Assembly (NCBI GenBank): GCA_900549675.1 | Contig: URPG01000055.1 | Coordinates: 1-9,768, forward strand | Reading direction: 5' to 3' | Source: an uncultured Oscillospiraceae bacterium | Lineage (GTDB): Bacteria > Bacillota > Clostridia > Oscillospirales > Acutalibacteraceae | Length of the DNA stretch: 9,768 nucleotides | Made by a program: the position numbers and the translations under genes | The notes under the pieces: generated by a model | Databases searched by the model: none | What the model was told of the DNA's origin: nothing | The model's input: the letters and a program-made list of their open reading frames with translations, nothing else | In this document: positions 6,209-9,768 of the stretch, piece by piece | Position numbering within the stretch: position 1 is the first letter of the stretch | How the letters are laid out: each line of letters starts with the position of its first letter

Positions 6209-6908
6209 TTTCGGTTCCTTTCAGTGCGGCGATGATTTTGTCTTTGAAAGAGGTGTTGTCCAAATCTTCTTTCTTAATTTCCTGCAAAATTCCCTCGTTT
6301 AAAATAACGATTTCATCGCAGAGGTCTAAAGCCAATTCCATGATATGGGTGGAAAAAATGATAATATGGTCCTGCTTAATTTTACGCAGCAGTTGTTTCA
6401 TTTCGTCGGCGACCACTACGTCAAAAGAGGTGAGGGGCTCGTCCAGCAGTAAAATGGTGGGGTTGGCAATGAAATTAACAAGCATTTGCATTTTATTTTT
6501 CATACCATGAGAATAATCTTTCAGAAGTTTGTCACGGTCCTCTTCTTCAATTTTCATCAGATTGAAGTATTCATCAATGGCCTGCGGGGTGGCAAGAGTG
6601 TGATGATTGATTTCAATAAAAAACTTTAGAAATTCTCTGGCCGTTAAAAATTCCGGGACAACGGGAGTGGACAGTACATAGCCGATATCCTCTGAGGAAA
6701 TGGAACGCGTCACGCCATTTTCTTCTATATCAAAACGGCCGGAATCGATACGGATATCTTCATTGATACAGTTAAAAAGGGTGGTTTTACCCGCACCGTT
6801 TCGGCCTAAAAGACCATAAATTTTCCCTTTTTTAAAGGTAAAAGAAGCACCCTTGAGAACTTCTTTCTTTTCAAAATTTTTATAAATATCGTTGATAATT
6901 AAATTCAT
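6201..6908 (-). CDS. ABC exporter ATP-binding protein
   Basis: ATPase of 235 residues, a normal length for single-domain export ATPases. Motifs: Walker A GRNGAGKTT (35-43), signature YSHGM (132-136, the usual LSGGQ variant of CcmA/BcrA-like exporters), Walker B ILLLDE (152-157), LTSFD (159-163) and switch His188. The Q-loop region reads GYVLSTPVVPEFLT (76-89) with no Gln; Ser80/Thr81 occupy that place. The frame extends 34 codons further upstream to an ATG at 7010, but the ATG at 6908 has AGGAG about 7 nt upstream and begins exactly where the ABC fold does, so it is the start. It is first of a two-gene operon with the membrane protein. No regulator, kinase or peptide gene is adjacent. Confidence 0.93.
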   Translation of the reverse strand: MNLIINDIYKNFEKKEVLKGASFTFKKGKIYGLLGRNGAGKTTLFNCINEDIRIDSGRFDIEENGVTRSISSEDIGYVLSTPVVPEFLTAREFLKFFIEINHHTLATPQAIDEYFNLMKIEEEDRDKLLKDYSHGMKNKMQMLVNFIANPTILLLDEPLTSFDVVVADEMKQLLRKIKQDHIIIFSTHIMELALDLCDEIVILNEGILQEIKKEDLDNTSFKDKIIAALKGTENV

Positions 6909-6924
6909 ATATGCTCTCCTCTTG

Positions 6925-6948
6925 CGGTATATAACCGGTAATATACGG
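6925..6948. promoter_or_regulatory. 24-bp near-perfect palindrome, likely operator of the exporter operon
   Basis: The sequence CGGTATATAACC-GGTAATATACGG is centred on CCGG and equals its own reverse complement except at two symmetric position pairs. It lies 17 nt before the exporter ATPase start codon and covers the -10 box of the promoter at 6940-6969. That is the place and symmetry expected for a dimeric repressor. No regulator gene is next to it, so the binding protein is unknown. Confidence 0.5.
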
Positions 6949-6969
6949 TTTAGTGAAATAAACTGCCAA
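6940..6969 (-). promoter_or_regulatory. Likely proximal promoter of the exporter operon
   Basis: On the minus strand TTGGCA (6969-6964) and TATATT (6945-6940) are 18 nt apart, one mismatch each from consensus. The transcript would start within the 24-bp palindrome and have a short leader before the AGGAG site. Confidence 0.5.
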
Positions 6970-7017
6970 ACAGGGGGATTATAACAAATCCAATCAGGAT
7001 TTATTTCCAATAGTAAA

Positions 7018-7046
7018 ATTATACTAAAATACCATCATGTTATCAA
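7018..7046 (-). promoter_or_regulatory. Strong distal sigma-A promoter upstream of the exporter operon
   Basis: On the minus strand TTGATA (7046-7041) and TATAAT (7023-7018) are 17 nt apart. A further extended -10 element, TGTTATAAT, lies at about 6986-6978. A transcript from the distal promoter would have a roughly 100-nt leader that includes the palindrome. The rest of 6970-7130 shows no gene and no clear terminator for the pentapeptide gene upstream. Confidence 0.6.
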
Positions 7047-7130
7047 GGGAACAGCAAGCTTTAAACCTTACGAATTTATAACAATCCCGCTGACACATTG
7101 CCTTTTATCGTGAATAGACTGCGTTTTGGG

Positions 7131-7719
7131 TTACAGAATCTCAATGCCCAGTATTTTGGCGATTTCTACAGCCTGAAACAGATCAATTTTCATCCCCTTT
7201 AGTTCAAAATATTGATCCGATACGGAAATCAATTGTATACTGCAATCCGAAAAATCAATTCCTTTTAAGCGAGTGTGAAAGAAATCAACTTTATTAAAAT
7301 TCACTTCGCTGAATTTCACTTTTTTCATTTTCATATCCGATAAAAAAGCATCTGAAAAATCACACTCCTTTAGCGTGATATTTTCCCAATTCGCGTTAGC
7401 AAAATTACTATAACGAAATAAGCTTTTCTCAGCTGAGCAATTGAGCGCCGTTCATTTTGCAGTTTTTTATGGTGCAGTTCTTAAAATAACTGTCGTAAAA
7501 ATTACAGTTGGAGAAATCACAGTTTTGAAACGAGCAATCTTGAAAATATGTTTTTTGCAATTGATTTCCGATAAGGCGGCATTGCTTAAAGGTAACATTT
7601 TTAAAATCAATGCTGTCACAATCGGTTGCAGTAAGACTTTCATTTTCAATGGTTAAATTTTCAATCGGAGTTTCATTCGCTAAGGCAAGCTGAATTTCAT
7701 CTGGTAACATATTTATCAT
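7131..7719 (-). pseudogene. Pentapeptide-repeat protein gene split by a frameshift
   Basis: Two frames together make one protein. The first (7719-7429) gives 96 residues with pentapeptide repeats such as FQDCSFQNCDFSNCNF, then stops at TGA (7431-7429). The second frame is open from 7451 downward and continues the pattern without a break (LFRYSNFANANW..., ECDFSDAFLSD..., VNFNKVDFF...) to TAA at 7133-7131. Removing one base near 7425-7451 restores about 195 residues, a normal size for the family. The ATG inside the second part (7334) has no ribosome binding site, so that half is not a separate gene. The start is ATG 7719 (AGGA 7 nt upstream) or ATG 7710 (GAGGA 9 nt upstream). Pentapeptide proteins fold as a right-handed quadrilateral helix; some protect DNA gyrase, most have no known role. 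Mutation, sequencing error or recoding are all possible. Confidence 0.85.
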
Positions 7720-7748
7720 TCCTCAATCCTAAATGGTTTTTATTTACC

Positions 7749-7777
7749 ATCATAAGAGTAAAACTCTTAAAAGTCAA
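7749..7777 (-). promoter_or_regulatory. Strong promoter of the pentapeptide-repeat gene
   Basis: On the minus strand TTGACT (7777-7772) and TATGAT (7754-7749) are exactly 17 nt apart, each one base from consensus. Transcription would start near 7742, about 23 nt before the first ATG. Confidence 0.75.
7753..7769. promoter_or_regulatory. Perfect inverted repeat in the pentapeptide-gene promoter spacer
   Basis: TAAGAGT-aaa-ACTCTTA is a perfect 7-bp inverted repeat with a 3-bp centre. It fills the spacer between the -35 and -10 boxes and reaches into the -10 box. It is a good candidate operator. A terminator is unlikely because it precedes transcription of the gene and has no T-run. Confidence 0.5.
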
Positions 7778-7841
7778 AAGATGAATTGATAAAGTAGTAA
7801 AAATACATGAAAATGAAATTTCTTTTTAGTAGGATTTTAAC

Positions 7842-7869
7842 TTGATTTCGTAACTGAGAAGCGTATAAT
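7842..7869 (+). promoter_or_regulatory. Sigma-A promoter of gldA
   Basis: TTGATT (7842-7847) and TATAAT (7864-7869) are separated by 16 nt. The start of transcription would fall near 7876, leaving about 39 nt before the ATG. It is divergent from the pentapeptide-gene promoter, with 64 bp between the two -35 boxes. Confidence 0.7.
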
Positions 7870-7914
7870 AAATGAGGTTTGTGATTTGATTAACGATATT
7901 GAAGGAGAGATTTC

Positions 7915-9006
7915 ATGTCCAGATTAAGATTAATTCGTGCACCGCAAAAATATGTACAGGGAAGAGGTTCACTTTTACAATTTCACAATGAGATGAAGGA
8001 TTTAGGTACAAAGTGGCTTTTTGTTTGTTCAAACAGCGGCTATAAAATGTGCCATGAAAATATTGAAAAAAGCTTTGCCGATACACAGGATGTCCGTCAT
8101 TATGAGATTTTTAGCGGTATTTCCAGCGTTGGTGAAATTGAGAGATTAAGAAACATTGTGCATCAAGAGGGACTGAAGGTAATCGTGGGGATTGGCGGAG
8201 GTTCTGCCATTGATACCGCAAAAGCAGTTGCCCATTATGAGGGTTTGCCGGTTGTCATTATCCCTACGGTCGTAGCAACAGATGCGCCCTGTACAGGTCT
8301 TTCTGTTATTTATAATGACGACGAAACTTTCAATAGTTACTTATTCTATCCCAAAAATCCTGAAGCGGTTCTCGTGGATAGTGATGTGATTGCCAAAGCT
8401 CCCTGCAAATTCTTAGTGGCTGGGATGGGTGATGCTTTGGGTACTTATTTTGAAGCACGCGCCTGCGAAAGAATGGATGCTCCCAGCCTTGAATTTGGCG
8501 GCGTTACCCGTACAGCAATGGCCATTGCCAAGCTGTGCTATGAAACTTTGAAAGAGTATGGAGTGGCCGCCAAAGCCGCTTGTGAAAATCAAGTTGTCAC
8601 GCCTGCCCTTGATGCTGTCATTGAGGCTAACGTGTATCTTTCAGGAGTTGGTGCCGATAATGGCGGACTTGCTGCGGCACATTCCTTCTATAATGGTGTT
8701 ACGGCTTTGGGAGGACACAGCGCTTTGCATGGCTGCTGTGTAGCTTTCGGTACTTTGGTACAGCTTGTGTTGGAGGGTGCTCCTAAAGATGAATTCAAAG
8801 AAGTGCAAGATTTTTGCTACAGTGTAGGACTTCCTTTGACATTGGCAGAATTGGAGATTACCACTAAAGAGCAAATTCGTGTAATTGCCCAAAATGCTTG
8901 TGTTCAGGGTGAAAGTATCCATAATATGTGTAAAGATGTTACCGAAGATGAGCTATATGATGCGATTGTGGCTACCGATATGCTGGGTAAGCAGTATGTA
9001 GGCTAA
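7915..9006 (+). CDS. gldA: Glycerol dehydrogenase (NAD+), GldA family
   Basis: Cytoplasmic metal-dependent dehydrogenase interconverting glycerol and dihydroxyacetone with NAD+/NADH. The 363 residues span the full family length. The NAD-binding GGGSAIDTAK is at 94-103, and IPTVVATDAP (116-125) carries Asp123, matching the substrate-site Asp. The zinc ligands of the family appear as Asp173 (GMGDAL), His256 (AAAHSFYNG) and His272 (LHG). After His272 most relatives have HGEKVAFG; here it is HGCCVAFG, with two adjacent cysteines (274-275). The conserved block FEARAC is at 179-184. AAGGAG lies about 7 nt before the ATG. It is a one-gene transcription unit between its own promoter and a terminator, with no dihydroxyacetone kinase or glycerol uptake gene in view. 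Related family members act on other diols or hydroxyketones, so the exact substrate is inferred. Confidence 0.93.
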   Translation: MSRLRLIRAPQKYVQGRGSLLQFHNEMKDLGTKWLFVCSNSGYKMCHENIEKSFADTQDVRHYEIFSGISSVGEIERLRNIVHQEGLKVIVGIGGGSAIDTAKAVAHYEGLPVVIIPTVVATDAPCTGLSVIYNDDETFNSYLFYPKNPEAVLVDSDVIAKAPCKFLVAGMGDALGTYFEARACERMDAPSLEFGGVTRTAMAIAKLCYETLKEYGVAAKAACENQVVTPALDAVIEANVYLSGVGADNGGLAAAHSFYNGVTALGGHSALHGCCVAFGTLVQLVLEGAPKDEFKEVQDFCYSVGLPLTLAELEITTKEQIRVIAQNACVQGESIHNMCKDVTEDELYDAIVATDMLGKQYVG

Positions 9007-9077
9007 TATAAAAAACATTAAAAGAAAGAAAAATGAATCTGTCCTATTGATTTTAGTACAATAAGGTTTTAATTATG

Positions 9078-9104
9078 AAAAAGACAGTGAGAAACTGTCT
9101 TTTT
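9078..9104 (+). terminator. Terminator after gldA (usable on both strands)
   Basis: AAAAAGACAGT (9078-9088) and its exact reverse complement (9094-9104) enclose the loop GAGAA. The TTTTT of the 3' arm serves as the T-run on the plus strand, and the A-run does the same on the minus strand. It ends the gldA transcript about 70 nt after the stop codon. Confidence 0.85.
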
Positions 9105-9173
9105 GCTGAATTTGAACAGGGTATGAGGAAATTCTAAAATTTTACTGAATTTTCGATAAGTTTCGTTTTTTAG

Positions 9174-9202
9174 TTGTTTTGCGATATGTAACCGTGTATA
9201 AT
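9174..9202 (+). promoter_or_regulatory. Promoter upstream of the Spo0A-C-like gene
   Basis: TTGTTT (9174-9179) and TATAAT (9197-9202) are 17 nt apart. The transcript would begin near 9209 and have a leader of about 300 nt before the ATG at 9509. No clearer promoter was found closer to the gene. Confidence 0.55.
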
Positions 9203-9275
9203 GTAGTTAAATTTATGGAATTAGTATACAGCTTCTTAAAAAGTAATGACCGATATCCCGCCAAAAAGGGGGTGA

Positions 9276-9483
9276 ATGAATTACACTGAAATCAAATATA
9301 AAGATGAACCTATGGTCGTTGACAGCATGCATTTTGATTGACAACAGATGGTTAGAATCATTTGAGGAATAGAAGGGCGAGCTTGCTTATAATGGGTTAA
9401 GTGATAGAAGACTTGTTCGGAAAAAGGATAGCAAGGGTGAGTTTTTTGGAGTATGTATACACCATAAAGGAAAAAGTAAATGA
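9276..9483 (+). pseudogene. Possible decayed small gene in the leader of the Spo0A-C-like gene
   Basis: AAGGGGGTGA stands directly before an ATG at 9276, opening a 21-codon frame (MNYTEIKYKDEP...) that ends at TGA 9339-9341. Shifting one frame, the reading continues as DNRWLESFEE, a TAG at 9370-9372, then 36 open codons (KGELAYNGLSDRRLV...) to TGA 9481-9483. The composition looks protein-like, and one frameshift plus one stop would join it into a product of about 69 residues. I recognise no family. It could equally be non-coding leader sequence in which these frames are open by chance. The spacing from ribosome binding site to ATG is unusually short (3 nt). Confidence 0.2.
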
Positions 9484-9542
9484 CACTGAATAGCAAAGGA
9501 CTGAGAACATGGAGAAATCAAGAGCCTTTAAAGCCTTTATGA
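9480..9542 (+). other. Possible 20-residue leader ORF overlapping the Spo0A-C-like start
   Basis: ATG at 9480 follows AAAGGA by 8 nt and opens a 20-codon frame that ends 34 nt inside the next gene in a different frame. Its translation would run through the next gene's start site and could couple or hinder its expression. Very short and unrecognised, so chance is likely. Confidence 0.2.
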
Positions 9543-9730
9543 ACATAGCGGAGCGCGATGGTATTTCGGTGGAAGAAGTAAAGCAAGGAATACAAATGGC
9601 AATTGACGCCGCAATGGAAAATCCTGATCCTCAGGTCAGAAGACAATGGGAAGAGCTGAACTTTCAGAATAAAAAACCAACTCCAGAAGAATTTGTTGCG
9701 GCGATTATGAAACAATTAGAAGAAAAATAA
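9509..9730 (+). CDS. Small protein resembling the C-terminal domain of Spo0A
   Basis: A 73-residue helical protein. ISVEEVKQGIQMAIDAAM (19-36) and KPTPEEFVAAIMKQL (56-70) line up with the end of the Spo0A DNA-binding domain (the ...SRVERAIRHAIE... helix and the KPTNSEFIAMIADKL helix). There is no receiver domain, so it cannot be phosphorylated like Spo0A. The helix matching the Spo0A recognition helix is acidic here (Glu22, Glu23) and lacks its arginines, so the same DNA contacts are not expected; a protein-binding or altered role is more likely. Short proteins of this kind are, from memory, often annotated as Spo0A C-terminal domain proteins in Clostridia. AAAGGA lies about 8 nt before the ATG. 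It has its own promoter far upstream (9174-9202). The similarity was recognised by eye and needs a profile search. Confidence 0.75.
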   Translation: MEKSRAFKAFMNIAERDGISVEEVKQGIQMAIDAAMENPDPQVRRQWEELNFQNKKPTPEEFVAAIMKQLEEK

Positions 9731-9749
9731 ATTAAAATAAAGAAGCACA

Positions 9750-9768
9750 GGCAGACCGATTTAGGGTC
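9750..9768 (+). terminator. Terminator hairpin cut by the right edge (inferred)
   Basis: GGCAGACC (9750-9757), the loop GATTTAG and GGTC (9765-9768) form the first four pairs of a hairpin 20 nt after the stop codon of the Spo0A-C-like gene. If this is a terminator, the next bases outside the window should be TGCC followed by a T-run. Confidence 0.45.

Noticed and set aside
6909..7010. 34-residue N-terminal extension of the exporter ATPase
   Set aside because: The extension covers the palindrome and promoter, and a good AGGAG lies just before the internal ATG at 6908, where the ABC fold begins.
7131..7334. The 67-codon frame as a separate small gene
   Set aside because: It has no ribosome binding site, and its frame continues upstream without a stop to 7451 with the same repeat pattern, so it is the second half of the frameshifted pentapeptide gene.
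9152..9158. TTCGATA as a possible Spo0A box (TTCGNCA) upstream of the Spo0A-C-like gene
   Set aside because: It has a mismatch in the core and lies in AT-rich DNA, so it is too weak to report as a site.
9281..9496. 71-codon minus-strand frame opposite the leader of the Spo0A-C-like gene
   Set aside because: No family resemblance is apparent and its composition is irregular. It lies opposite a likely plus-strand transcript.
1..9768. tRNA, rRNA, CRISPR array, insertion sequence or attachment site
   Set aside because: No cloverleaf, spaced direct repeats, transposase motifs or paired terminal repeats were seen in a read of both strands.

Overview
The window looks like chromosome of an anaerobic, spore-forming member of the Bacillota (probably class Clostridia). 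The reasons are a low-to-moderate GC content, purine-rich Shine-Dalgarno sites (AGGAGG, AAGGAG), sigma-A type promoters, rho-independent terminators, a collagen-like Gly-X-Y surface protein of the kind found on spores, and a small protein resembling the C-terminal domain of Spo0A. The species cannot be named from the sequence. No RNA gene, insertion sequence, CRISPR array or prophage block was seen.

Layout. (1) 1-934, minus: the 5' part of a collagen-like protein gene that runs off the left edge, with a good match to a sigma-K (late mother-cell sporulation) promoter upstream. (2) 1070-3594, minus: a three-gene polar amino-acid ABC importer (lipoprotein, permease, ATPase). It has a strong promoter, a possible ArgR-type operator in the promoter spacer, an attenuator-like hairpin after the binding-protein gene, and a strong terminator. 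(3) 3665-4543, minus: an RluA-family pseudouridine synthase whose ribosome binding site lies 4 nt after a perfect 16-bp hairpin. (4) 4631-6908, minus: a two-gene ABC exporter (ATPase plus 12-segment membrane protein, overlapping by 8 nt), with a near-perfect 24-bp palindrome over a likely promoter. (5) 7131-7719, minus: one pentapeptide-repeat gene broken by a single frameshift, with a strong promoter carrying a perfect inverted repeat. (6) 7915-9006, plus: gldA (glycerol dehydrogenase) as a single-gene unit with promoter and terminator. (7) 9174-9730, plus: a promoter, a roughly 300-nt leader with short or decayed reading frames, and a 73-residue Spo0A-C-like protein. A terminator cut by the right edge probably follows.

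The units appear to be independent transcripts rather than one pathway. The importer would bring in a basic or polar amino acid, GldA links glycerol and dihydroxyacetone through NAD, and the exporter and pentapeptide gene may be envelope or stress functions. The collagen-like and Spo0A-C-like genes point to sporulation. I did not find a clear novel multi-gene system. The best leads are the sigma-K-linked collagen-like protein with its unusual inserts, the frameshifted pentapeptide gene, the hairpin leader of the pseudouridine synthase, and the long leader of the Spo0A-C-like gene.
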